From positions 1 through 10,226 of the forward strand of contig JBEKJU010000110.1 in the NCBI GenBank assembly GCA_050011095.1: DNA of 10,226 nucleotides, written 5' to 3'. Positions 1 to 6,476 of this stretch are shown here, piece by piece. Every line of letters begins with the position of its first letter. The stretch's first letter is position 1. This DNA comes from JBEKJU01 sp050011095. Lineage in GTDB: Bacteria > Desulfobacterota > Syntrophorhabdia > Syntrophorhabdales > WCHB1-27. A model generated the notes under the pieces. The model worked only from the letters and a program-made list of their open reading frames with translations, did no database searches and was not told the origin of the DNA. A program made the translations under genes and the position numbers.

Positions 1-622
1 GCCGAGCCGCCATGCCCTCAGTCTCTCTTATGGGTCAGGGCAATGCTGCAAGGAGGAAAGATTTTCTATTGGAGGGGGGCCACTGCGCCATAATTGGCAT
101 CTTTTTCAGCGCCGCCAACAATCTGCCACCAACCGCAATCTTGACCAGGAAGTCGAGGCGGGTCGTTTCCGTCGGGACCTGTTTTACCGTCTGTCCGTTA
201 TCGCACTTGAAGTACTACCTCTTCGGGAACGGACTGAAGACATCCTGCCCCTAACACGCTTCTTCCTGAATAAGGCCGCAAAAAAAATGGGTCGCTCCAT
301 AAACGGCTTTTCGCCAGGAGTCACGGAACAGCTTTTACGCTACGCTTGGCCGGGCAACATCCGTGAACTCAATAACGTGATAGCGCGAGCCGTGGCTCTT
401 TGCACAAACAGCATCATTCAAGTCGAAGACCTCCCGCCCAGCTTGCGGAGAGTTACGCGCACATCAAACGATCTTGAGGACATTCGTCCTCTTCACGAGA
501 TCGAGCGCGCAAATATTCTCGCTGCATTGGAGCTGACGAAGGGTGATAAGAGGCTGGCAGCAGAGAAGTTGAATATCAGCCTGAGATCCCTGTATCGGAA
601 GCTGAAAGACTACTCGGGCTGA
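1..622 (+). pseudogene. Sigma-54-dependent transcriptional regulator, C-terminal remnant
   Basis: From about 120 to 622 a single frame encodes the end of a sigma-54 AAA+ activator: SATNRNL, then GRFRRDLFYRL (the conserved arginine-finger segment), then YAWPGNIRELNN, then a C-terminal Fis-type helix-turn-helix (KGDKRLAAEKLNISLRSLYRKL) ending at the TGA at 620-622. Upstream, the expected LPP..Q.LL..LQ.GK.FYR.GGTAP segment is recognisable only in another frame (positions 4-90, e.g. LQGGKIFYWRGATAP), which ends at a TAA at 91-93. A frameshift therefore lies between about 90 and 120. The downstream frame happens to be open back to the window edge, so a shorter product cannot be excluded, but residues before SATNRNL do not look like the family. 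The N-terminal sensor and Walker A/B half lie outside the window or are lost. Such proteins open sigma-54 promoters using ATP; this one cannot be functional if my reading of the shift is right. No -24/-12 promoter was seen nearby. Confidence 0.65.
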
Positions 623-837
623 CGAGATAAACGCGACCGAAGCTCGCATAGGACCTTATGGACGAGCTTTACGCCTCTTTGGTGGACAGGTCGAGCTTTG
701 CTACACGAAGGTTTTCGTAAATCCCTCCCCGCAGCTTGCAAGCCATAGGGTTTGTGTAAAACTTAGGCAGATTCGAAGGTTTGTCCAGTCGTGACTACCT
801 TCCAGACACCGGTGTTCAGATCCCTTCGAGTTTGTAG

Positions 838-843
838 TATACT
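838..843 (+). promoter_or_regulatory. Candidate -10 box for the metallophosphoesterase gene
   Basis: TATACT (5/6 to the sigma-70 -10 consensus) lies 11 bp before the ATG at 855. A weak -35 (TTCAGA, 815-820) is 17 bp upstream of it. If used, transcription would start at about 850 and the 5' untranslated leader would be only a few bases. That fits the absence of a Shine-Dalgarno sequence before 855. Confidence 0.25.
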
Positions 844-854
844 CCCGTACGGCC

Positions 855-2036
855 ATGTTGCTCAGAATGCAGATTGCCACCTTTCGCCTGCTTGTGCTCA
901 TCCCGCTGCTTCTATCCCAGGCATACCTTTTCCTCCGTGCCCGAAGCGCAATCTTGTCCTTGCTGAGACAAGGTCGCTTTCGGTACGGAGTCATCGTCGC
1001 TATCGGTCTGGCGATGGGCATACTTTCCGCCCTGAATGCCGGTCCGGTCTTCAGGCGGGCCGCGTGGGTCGAGCCCTCCTGGGGTGCACGGATCTTTTTC
1101 TTCTATCTCCCGGCTATATGGACCTTTGGCTCCATCTTCTCCGCCCTGTTTCTTGGTCTCACCAGTTGCGCGGGCGTGCTGACGAAGACGGCTATCCGGT
1201 ATTGCCGTAGGCGTGTCCATCGGAAGGCTGGTCCTGACACTGACCGCCGTCGGTTCCTTCGGGCCGGCGTGTTTTCTCTCGCCGTAGCGCCATTCATAGT
1301 TTCCGGATACGGCGCAACCTATGTGGGCAGGAAAGGGAGAGTCACAGAACTGACCCTGTCCTTTGGCCTGGCGATCAAGGTGGCTCAACTCACCGACATC
1401 CACGCCGGAGTTTACATGACCCGGAAGGATATACGGCGTTATGTCGACATGGTGGTTGCCCTCGAGCCGGACTTATTTGTGCTCACCGGGGACTTCATCT
1501 CGAACTCGATGGTCTTTCTCCCGGATTGCCTGGAGGAGGTCGTTCGGGTCCAGGCCCGGTACGGCACCTTTGCCGTGGTGGGCAATCACGAACGCTGGTT
1601 CGGGAGGTCGAACGCCCTTCGGGCCGTCTTCGACAAGTACGATATCCCCCTTCTCGTAAATACCCATAGGATGGTCCAGACGGAGCGCGGACCGTTCGCG
1701 GTGGCGGGAATCGACGACCTCCGCACCGGTCACCCGTCCCTCGACAAGGCCTTGCTCCGACTCGACTCTCGGGTCCCGACACTTCTTCTGTCTCATCGTC
1801 CCGAGATCTTTACCCAGGCCGCGGCCCGCGGAATCCCCCTGACCCTGGCAGGACACTATCATGGAGGTCAGATCAAGGTTGCAGGAATCAGCCTGGCCCA
1901 TCTCGTGACTCCCTATCCTGAGGGCTTGTTCGCCATAGGTCGTTCCTGTCTGTATGTCAGCCGTGGGATCGGCACGACATTTACCCCCATCCGGCTCGGC
2001 GTCCCCGCAGAGGTGACCCTGCTTCACCTGACGTAG
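855..2036 (+). CDS. Membrane-anchored metallophosphoesterase (YkuE/YaeI-like)
   Basis: A 393-residue calcineurin-like phosphoesterase. The two-metal active-site motifs appear in order: TDIHAG (D181, H183), TGDF (G212, D213), GNHE (N244, H245), SHRPE (H314) and GHYHGGQ (H334, H336). This spacing is typical of the YkuE/YaeI group, whose studied members act on phosphoester bonds of lipid or envelope substrates such as UDP-diacylglucosamine; the substrate here is unknown. The N-terminal ~110 residues contain about three hydrophobic segments (roughly 8-27, 44-62, 78-105). A basic stretch with RRRFLRAG (131-138) and a further hydrophobic run (137-150) come before the catalytic domain. This fits an integral membrane protein with the phosphoesterase domain at the membrane. 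No good Shine-Dalgarno precedes 855; the ATG at 867 is an alternative start that costs four residues. The gene stands alone, with the small gene at 2098 downstream on the same strand. Confidence 0.9.
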   Translation: MLLRMQIATFRLLVLIPLLLSQAYLFLRARSAILSLLRQGRFRYGVIVAIGLAMGILSALNAGPVFRRAAWVEPSWGARIFFFYLPAIWTFGSIFSALFLGLTSCAGVLTKTAIRYCRRRVHRKAGPDTDRRRFLRAGVFSLAVAPFIVSGYGATYVGRKGRVTELTLSFGLAIKVAQLTDIHAGVYMTRKDIRRYVDMVVALEPDLFVLTGDFISNSMVFLPDCLEEVVRVQARYGTFAVVGNHERWFGRSNALRAVFDKYDIPLLVNTHRMVQTERGPFAVAGIDDLRTGHPSLDKALLRLDSRVPTLLLSHRPEIFTQAAARGIPLTLAGHYHGGQIKVAGISLAHLVTPYPEGLFAIGRSCLYVSRGIGTTFTPIRLGVPAEVTLLHLT

Positions 2037-2097
2037 CCCGGTAATACTGGATTTGGAGCATCCTAAAAGAAAGGTAGATCACGCAGGAGCTATTGTT

Positions 2098-2772
2098 ATG
2101 AATGATGAAGATCACGCCTTGTTGTTAAAACTGATGGACCATTACGGAATAGCCGACATCGTGGAAGAGCTGGCCGATGAATGTGAGCGCAGGGCCAATA
2201 TGTCAGAGAAGCCTCCTTGCAGCCGCTCGCGGGAAAGTGGAACTATAGATCCTTCCCTCGTCCCGGCCCGCCTTCGACTGCGACCTTGGATAGACTGCTT
2301 CGCGTTCTGCTGCCGGAACCTTTTGCCTGCCGGGCCCACCCGTGTCTATGTCGAGAACAACTCCTGCTTTACGAGACCGGGTCTGCCCCTTCCCTTAGCA
2401 CACGTTGCTTGCCGCCTTACGGATTCTGGCGGAGTGCGCCGCGAGAATCGCGAGAATCCCCATGATGATCAGCGCGCCCAGACCGTTGCCGGCGCATATC
2501 TCGAAGACGGTCCAGTTGAGCCCGATGAAAATGCCGCCTATCAGCGGCGCGAGCGTCGCACCGCTTCGACCGACCGCATAGGCCCATCCGACAGCCGAGC
2601 CGGTAATGTCAACTGGATAGGAGAGGATCACGAGGGCCACGAGACCGGAGACGGTGCCGTTAATGAAGAGTCCGCAAAGTACGGACATGGAGGCAATGAC
2701 GATGAACGGACTCTGGGCGAAGAATCCGAAGGCCACCATGCTCAGGAACCCGAGGATAAAGCCGCCTTGTAA
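2098..2772 (+). CDS. Small protein, probably about 45-60 residues originally; 3' end damaged or uncertain
   Basis: An ATG at 2098 follows CAGGAG (2084-2089) at good spacing. The first ~35 codons read like a genuine small helical protein: acidic start MNDEDHALLLKLMDHYG, then IADIVEELADECERRA. After about codon 40 the composition changes to Arg/Pro/Ser/Cys-rich sequence. From 2395 the frame simply runs antisense through the transporter gene until a stop at 2770-2772. I therefore think only about 2098-2220 is real coding sequence and that the original stop was lost by mutation or frameshift, or the gene was cut by a rearrangement. I recall similar short proteins with a KYG..xVxExLADI.xEKA pattern in Desulfobacterota, but this is recognition by eye. 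No function is assigned. It may be co-transcribed with the metallophosphoesterase 61 bp upstream. Confidence 0.4.
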   Translation: MNDEDHALLLKLMDHYGIADIVEELADECERRANMSEKPPCSRSRESGTIDPSLVPARLRLRPWIDCFAFCCRNLLPAGPTRVYVENNSCFTRPGLPLPLAHVACRLTDSGGVRRENRENPHDDQRAQTVAGAYLEDGPVEPDENAAYQRRERRTASTDRIGPSDSRAGNVNWIGEDHEGHETGDGAVNEESAKYGHGGNDDERTLGEESEGHHAQEPEDKAAL

Positions 2773-3834
2773 AATCCGGTAGGGGTTCTTGGCCTTGTCC
2801 ATCAACCGGCCGACCGTGACCGTCGCCATGGCGGAGCCGAAATTGATGAGGGCAAAGGCCAGGCTGTAATGCTGAATCGAAGCGCCGCTCCTCTTAAGCA
2901 ACGTGGGCGCCCACGAAAGCATCAGATAAATCAGATAATAGCCTATGAAAAAGCAGAACCACAACAGGATAGTGGTGGTTGCGCGTCCTTCCAGAAAAAG
3001 GTGTTTGAGCGGCACACCGGGCCTCCTTATATCGGTCGAGCAAAACTCAACGTCCTTATCCTTCGCGAAGGCCGGTGCGATCTTGGCGACAATCCTGCGG
3101 ACCTTTGCCTGGCCCTTATCCTCCCGCCTGACCAGGAAAGTCAGAGACTCGGGAAGAAGGAACGCCATTACTATGGCGATCACGATGGGTATGCCGCCGC
3201 CCATGATAAAGAGGGACTGCCAGCCGAAATGGGGAAGCAGATAGACGGCCGCAAGGCCGCTTACCGTGGCCCCGAGCGGGACACCCGCGTACATCGTGGT
3301 GGCAAGGGTCGCACGGGAACGGGTCGGCGCGTACTCCGTACCGAAGGCAATGGCTGTTGGGACAGCCCCACCCAGGCCCAAACCGGCTATGAAGCGGAAG
3401 AGCGCAAGTTCCTCTACACTGGTAATAAATGCGCAGAGCATTGTAAACAGGCCGAAACCTATGGCGCAGGCAACCAGCATTTTCTTGCGTCCGATCCGGT
3501 CGGCAAGCATGCCCAGAAGGGCTGCGCCGATGAGAGGTCCGAATTGCCCGGCGCTCATTGCCATACCGAGAGCCGGGGGCTTGACACGCAGATATTCGGC
3601 GATCTTTGGCACCGCCACGCCAATGACGGTCAGATCGAAGCCGTCGAGCAGCGTGCAGCAAAAGCATAGTATTCCCACCAATACCTGGTAAGAGGTGAAA
3701 GGACCGGAATCCAAAACTTCTGTTACGCTTACTGCCCTGCTCGCTATCGCTATGCCTCCTTGAGAGAATGAGTCTTTGTCGACAATGGCTGGCCTTCGCC
3801 TCGCCTTGCCTGGCGTTGGGGTGCAGGTAGGCAA
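2395..3834 (-). CDS. MFS transporter, aromatic acid:H+ symporter (AAHS)-type
   Basis: This is a 12-TM major facilitator. Numbered from the farthest upstream TTG (3834), TM1 carries DGFDLTVIGVA (64-74), matching the DGxD signature of PcaK/BenK-type aromatic acid:H+ symporters. Loop 2-3 has the MFS motif GMLADRIGRKKML (108-120). Other landmarks are LGLGGAVPTA, LPES (227-230), a central cytoplasmic loop (about 235-280) and MLSWAPTLLKRSGAS (305-319). The likely role is proton-coupled uptake of a benzoate-like or other small carboxylate; the substrate cannot be read from sequence. The first ~29 residues of the longest frame overlap another ORF and do not resemble the family. A strong AAGGAGG (3755-3761) lies 7 nt before codon 30, an ATA at 3747, and starting there gives 450 residues, the usual AAHS length. 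The start is therefore probably 3747, as a non-canonical or mutated codon. The gene converges on the metallophosphoesterase/small-gene pair. Confidence 0.9.
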   Translation of the reverse strand: MPTCTPTPGKARRRPAIVDKDSFSQGGIAIASRAVSVTEVLDSGPFTSYQVLVGILCFCCTLLDGFDLTVIGVAVPKIAEYLRVKPPALGMAMSAGQFGPLIGAALLGMLADRIGRKKMLVACAIGFGLFTMLCAFITSVEELALFRFIAGLGLGGAVPTAIAFGTEYAPTRSRATLATTMYAGVPLGATVSGLAAVYLLPHFGWQSLFIMGGGIPIVIAIVMAFLLPESLTFLVRREDKGQAKVRRIVAKIAPAFAKDKDVEFCSTDIRRPGVPLKHLFLEGRATTTILLWFCFFIGYYLIYLMLSWAPTLLKRSGASIQHYSLAFALINFGSAMATVTVGRLMDKAKNPYRILQGGFILGFLSMVAFGFFAQSPFIVIASMSVLCGLFINGTVSGLVALVILSYPVDITGSAVGWAYAVGRSGATLAPLIGGIFIGLNWTVFEICAGNGLGALIIMGILAILAAHSARIRKAASNVC

Positions 3835-3962
3835 TCGTAAATTTCCGGGGTGACCTCTTTCATGGCCTCTAGCGTATCAAAGATCGCGGGAAGGACCTTG
3901 TGTGCAATACTTGGATGGACCGCTTCGCTTCCTATTGTCCGAACCCTTTTGCGTATCCTCAT
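3750..3962 (-). CDS. Hypothetical small protein upstream of the transporter
   Basis: A 70-residue ORF starting at the ATG at 3962. GGGGATGAG a few bases upstream may serve as a weak ribosome binding site. The N-terminus is basic (MRIRKRVRT). The middle (SIAHKVLPAIFDTLEAMKEVTPEIYDCL) looks like an amphipathic helical protein, and the C-terminus is polar and basic. I do not recognise a family. Its terminal codons overlap the AAGGAGG that precedes the transporter, and its TAG (3750-3752) is directly followed by the transporter's presumptive start region, an arrangement typical of translational coupling. It could instead be the eroded C-terminal end of a larger gene, because the frame stays open back to about 4003 before a stop. 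A candidate promoter lies about 140 bp upstream at 4102-4130. Confidence 0.4.
   Translation of the reverse strand: MRIRKRVRTIGSEAVHPSIAHKVLPAIFDTLEAMKEVTPEIYDCLPAPQRQARRGEGQPLSTKTHSLKEA
3755..3761 (-). promoter_or_regulatory. Strong Shine-Dalgarno for the transporter
   Basis: AAGGAGG on the minus strand. The codon at optimal spacing (7 nt) in the transporter frame is ATA (3745-3747). Another ATA sits at 3751-3753. No ATG, GTG or TTG lies in frame within the usual distance. This site argues against the TTG at 3834 as the true start. Confidence 0.6.
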
Positions 3963-4101
3963 ATTCTCATCCCCACAGGCGGAGAAGGCAGAGGACGCAG
4001 GTGCTCACGACTACGGCATGAAATGTGGATAGCGAAAACACCTTCCCTTCCGCTTGACGTTTACGCACTTCTCGCGCGTTCCTTCGGAGCTTACCTTAAT
4101 T

Positions 4102-4130
4102 AGTGTAATCATCGAAAAATAGAGTTACAA
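4102..4130 (-). promoter_or_regulatory. Candidate sigma-70 promoter for the small ORF and transporter
   Basis: On the minus strand TTGTAA (4125-4130) and TACACT (4102-4107) are separated by exactly 17 bp; each matches 4 of 6 consensus bases. Transcription would start near 4094, about 130 bp before the small ORF at 3962. No better-placed alternative was seen in the AT-richer part of this gap. Confidence 0.35.
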
Positions 4131-4166
4131 CGCTACAGGGATCCGGAGAGCTTTGTCTTTATTCAA

Positions 4167-4248
4167 TGGGGCCATCTTTCCATGTCCATGGCACCATGTA
4201 CTAAAGTAGATGTTTAACGGATTATTGCGTAAGAACATGATGGCCCCA
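4167..4248. repeat. 10-bp perfect inverted repeat with 62-bp spacer
   Basis: TGGGGCCATC (4167-4176) is exactly the reverse complement of GATGGCCCCA (4239-4248). A run of seven A follows immediately on the plus strand (4248-4254). The arms could be the ends of a very small non-autonomous element or the base of a long RNA stem. No target-site duplication was noticed. Confidence 0.4.
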
Positions 4249-4517
4249 AAAAAACCTCAGAAGAAAAGTTGTTTTGACAAATGTCAACGAGGCACCGGGC
4301 AAAACATTGTCCATAATGTCACCGACGCTACTTCATGCCATGAAGGCGACAATGGTGCTGCCCGATTCATGGAAAGCCAGAACCCTCCACATTTTTTGTA
4401 ATGCTTTTAAAGCCTAAGAAGCTGTGAAAAAATCCCTCCGCAGGCAAGAAATCCCATGACATAGGTTTATAGCTATGATAATATTCCTCCAGACACAATG
4501 TAGTGAGGAGGGTGCCC

Positions 4518-4706
4518 ATGGGATATTTATCAAAGCTACAGGTGATACGGAGAAACTCGAATGGCCAGAAACAGTACTACCTGATCTGCCCCGCCCCCCT
4601 TGCCGAAGCGCTCGAGATGGAGAAGGGCGAAATGATCGAATGGATCGTGAAGGACAAGCAGACATTAATTATCAGACGACACACAGAGGATACGGCGCAT
4701 GAATAG
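4518..4706 (+). CDS. AbrB/SpoVT-like small DNA-binding protein of the IS
   Basis: A 62-residue protein starting at ATG 4518, five bases after GAGGAGGG (4505-4512); an upstream start at 4503 would overlap this ribosome binding site and is rejected. The sequence has the swapped-hairpin AbrB pattern: a strand LQVIRRNSNGQKQYYLICP, a helix LAEALEMEKGEMIEW, then a strand KDKQTLIIRR. Such domains bind DNA as dimers and occur in antitoxins and transition regulators. Its stop overlaps the transposase start by 8 nt (4699-4706), which implies translational coupling and a role in controlling or assisting transposition. I see no toxin partner. The gene is intact even though the transposase is not. Confidence 0.75.
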   Translation: MGYLSKLQVIRRNSNGQKQYYLICPAPLAEALEMEKGEMIEWIVKDKQTLIIRRHTEDTAHE

Positions 4707-6040
4707 CCTGCCCGGGTTCGACACTGTGCAGGGAAGCAAGCCTGACGCCGGATTGCCCGAGAGAGATGCTCTCCCGCGGCTGAAACGGATCAACCGTAAA
4801 CAGCTTCTCCTCAAGCCTATTGACGTGGAAGCCCTCGTTCCCGAGGATCACGACGTGCGGGCGATCTGGGAGTTTACCGGCCACCTTGATCTCACCGCCT
4901 ATTATGAGACAATCCGCGCAGTAGAGGGAAGAGGCCGGATGCACAGCCTTCGACCCGCGGCTGCTTGTGAGCATCTGGATCTACGCCTATAGCAAGGGCA
5001 CTGGTTCGGCAAGAGAGATCTCCCGGCTTTGCGACTACGACCCCGCTTACCAGTGGCCCACCGGCATGGAACCCGTCAACTACCACACTCTGGCCTATTT
5101 CCGCTCCTCCCATAAGGATGCCCTGGACCGGCTCTTCGTGGAGGTGCTCGGCATCATGAGCGCCGAAGGCCTCATCACCCTGGAACGCGTGATGCAGGAC
5201 GGCACTAAGGTGAAGGCCTTGGCGGGGGCAGACAGCCTTAGACGAGAGGAGAGGATCAGAGAGCACCTTCAGGCAGCAAAAGAACAGATCCGGCAGTCCC
5301 TCGACGACGAGGGTAGCCTGCGGGTGCAAAGAGCCCGCGAACGGGCCGTGAGAGAAAAGAAGGAACGCATGGAGCATGGCCTTGGGGAACTGGAGAAGAT
5401 GAAAGCAGTCGCGGGAAAGAAGGAAGCCAGGGTGAGCATGACCGATCCCGATGCCCGCGTCATGAAGCAATCGGACGGAGGATACGCCCCATCCTACAAC
5501 TTGCAGCTCTCGACCGACGCCGCGGCCGGAGTCGTCGTAGGCGTCGCCGTGAGCCAACGTCCCGACGATTCTCAGGAACTCGTGCCTGCGGTAAGAAGAA
5601 TCAAAGAGACCATGGACAAGATTCCCCGACAGGTGGTGGCCGACGGCGGCTACACCAGTTGGGAGAACGTTGCCGCCATGGACGGCGCGGGCGTGGACTT
5701 TATCGGATCCATCACGGATCGGACCGCCCAGGTGGAAGCCCGGTTCAAAAAACGGGGAGTGGATGACGCCTTCCGCGCTGAACATTTTATCTACGATGAG
5801 ACAACGGACACCTACACCTGCCCCTTGGGGAAAACTTTGCGACGAAACGGACGAACCAAACGCACCGGACATACGAACCATTCGTACCGGAGCCGCAGGA
5901 GCGACTGCGGGGTGTGTCCCCAGAGGGAGAAGTGCTGTACGGGAAAGGCGCACATGCGCACGGTCGTGCGGCGTGTGGACGATCCCGTGCTCGCCTCATT
6001 CTTAGCGAAGATGAAGACCGAAGAGGCAAAGCACATCTAC
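4699..6040 (+). pseudogene. IS1182-family transposase, frameshifted and C-terminally truncated
   Basis: The first frame (4699 onward) gives the IS1182 N-terminus (NRKQLLLKPIDVEALVPEDH, then RAIWEFTGHLDL). It shifts at 4933-4934, where one extra G in AGAGGCC separates AVEGR from AGCTAFDPRLLVSIWIYAYS in the next frame. Removing that base restores a continuous alignment to the family. The second frame (to its stop at 6148) includes GSAREISRLC, NYHTLAYFR, the catalytic first Asp in MQDGTKVKA (near 5198), a charged coiled-coil insert (about 5245-5410), the second Asp in VADGGYTS (5642) and a Cys-rich segment (DCGVCPQREKCC). After MKTEEAKHIY (6040) the family sequence stops. The residues that follow are antisense to an acyl-CoA dehydrogenase gene, so the catalytic Glu region is missing. 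The product cannot be an active transposase. Confidence 0.85.
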
Positions 6041-6144
6041 TCGTCCTCAAACCTTTGGAGACATTCCTGGTCCAGCTCTTTTTCGCAGAATTCGCGTACC
6101 GCCTTCTCTATGTCTTTCAGGTCCTTGCCGATATCCAGGTCCAT
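6040..6144 (-). pseudogene. Acyl-CoA dehydrogenase, N-terminal 35-codon remnant
   Basis: On the minus strand, ATG at 6144 opens MDLDIGKDLKDIEKAVREF, followed by CEKELDQECLQRFEDE. This is the N-terminal helix pattern of acyl-CoA dehydrogenases (xxxAVREFCEKEL). At 6040 it meets the truncated transposase, and a chance TAG (6037-6039) ends the frame. The remaining ~340 residues, with FAD-binding and catalytic Glu regions, are gone. The start has only a weak TTTGAG upstream. It was divergent from the Fur-family gene at 6456, so the 6145-6455 gap once held both promoters. The assignment rests on one short segment, but its match in register and start position is good. Confidence 0.6.
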
Positions 6145-6455
6145 ATAAACTCAAAGGTGAAAGATATTTTGCTGCTACGTCGACTGCTGATGACCAATGA
6201 GTTATGGTAACAACATGGGCAGATTTATTCCACTAAATTCTTCCGCTCCGTCACGTGGAACGACCCGGCCTTCAAGCGGGGAAGACCCTCCCGCCGCTCA
6301 GGAGAAGGTTCAGGGTGTCGCTATTCATGAGGGATATATGTCACATGTCGAGGGCTCACCCTGCGTCCTTCCCCGGCATGGAGGCTTTCTCGGATGGCCC
6401 GCGTTTCTCGGTGCGCCTCTTGACAAACCATAATAATGCAATACAGTACATAATA
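6145..6455. other. Former divergent intergenic region (acyl-CoA dehydrogenase / Fur-family gene)
   Basis: A plus-strand frame is open from 6255 into the Fur-family gene, but its codons (QAGKTLPPLRRRFRV and so on) do not resemble the family and no ribosome binding site precedes it. I treat it as non-coding. The only regulatory signals noted are the -35-like TTGACA at 6420-6425 and the repeats at 6444-6476. Confidence 0.4.
6420..6447 (+). promoter_or_regulatory. Candidate promoter of the Fur-family/cooS operon
   Basis: A perfect -35 box TTGACA (6420-6425) is followed after 16 bp by TACAGT (6442-6447, 4/6 to the -10 consensus). Transcription would start at about 6454, practically at the proposed TTG start codon at 6456. 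This implies a leaderless or very short-leader mRNA. Confidence 0.4.
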
Positions 6456-6476
6456 TTGGAATCAGTACAACATATA
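6444..6476. repeat. Direct repeat overlapping promoter and start of the Fur-family gene
   Basis: CAGTACA occurs at 6444-6450 and again at 6463-6469, 19 bp apart, and each copy is followed by an AT-rich tail (TAATATTG and ACATATATTG). The position, over the -10 region and first codons, suits an autoregulatory binding site. It is not a clean Fur or PerR box, so this is a suggestion only. Confidence 0.3.

Larger units (their letters stand above)
3963..4410. other. Gene-free region with inverted repeats
   Basis: No convincing gene lies here. A 63-codon frame from 4210 has no ribosome binding site and unlikely composition. The region contains a perfect 10-bp inverted repeat with a 62-bp spacer (TGGGGCCATC 4167-4176 and GATGGCCCCA 4239-4248), three CCATG copies between 4180 and 4198, a TTGACA-AA-TGTCAA dyad (4274-4287) and a CTTCATG-C-CATGAAG dyad (4331-4345). 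The short dyads have the form of operators for dimeric repressors, but no regulator gene is adjacent. Confidence 0.45.
4412..6040 (+). mobile_element. Degenerate IS1182-family insertion sequence, right end deleted
   Basis: The element is defined by its accessory gene (4518-4706) and transposase (from 4699). The left boundary is estimated at the AGCTGTGAAAAAAT-containing stretch near 4412-4435, which resembles IS1182-type ends; the exact base is uncertain. The right boundary is not an IS end. Transposase homology stops abruptly at about 6040 and the next base belongs to an acyl-CoA dehydrogenase gene on the other strand. The right inverted repeat, the transposase C-terminus and any target duplication are therefore lost by deletion, and the element should be immobile. 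Confidence 0.75.

Noticed and set aside
2869..3669. Long plus-strand open frame (266 codons)
   Set aside because: It is antisense to the transporter, with charged low-quality composition; the minus-strand frame carries clear MFS motifs.
4274..4279. TTGACA as a plus-strand -35 box
   Set aside because: No -10-like hexamer at 15-19 bp spacing; better read as half of a dyad.
4210..4401. 63-codon plus-strand frame
   Set aside because: No ribosome binding site and no protein-like pattern; it spans two inverted repeats.
4892..5953. Long minus-strand open frame (353 codons)
   Set aside because: Shadow of the transposase; His/Val/Gly-rich composition typical of antisense frames and no ribosome binding site.
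6255..6455. N-terminal extension of the Fur-family gene
   Set aside because: The extra 67 codons do not resemble the family, have no ribosome binding site and cover the likely promoter.
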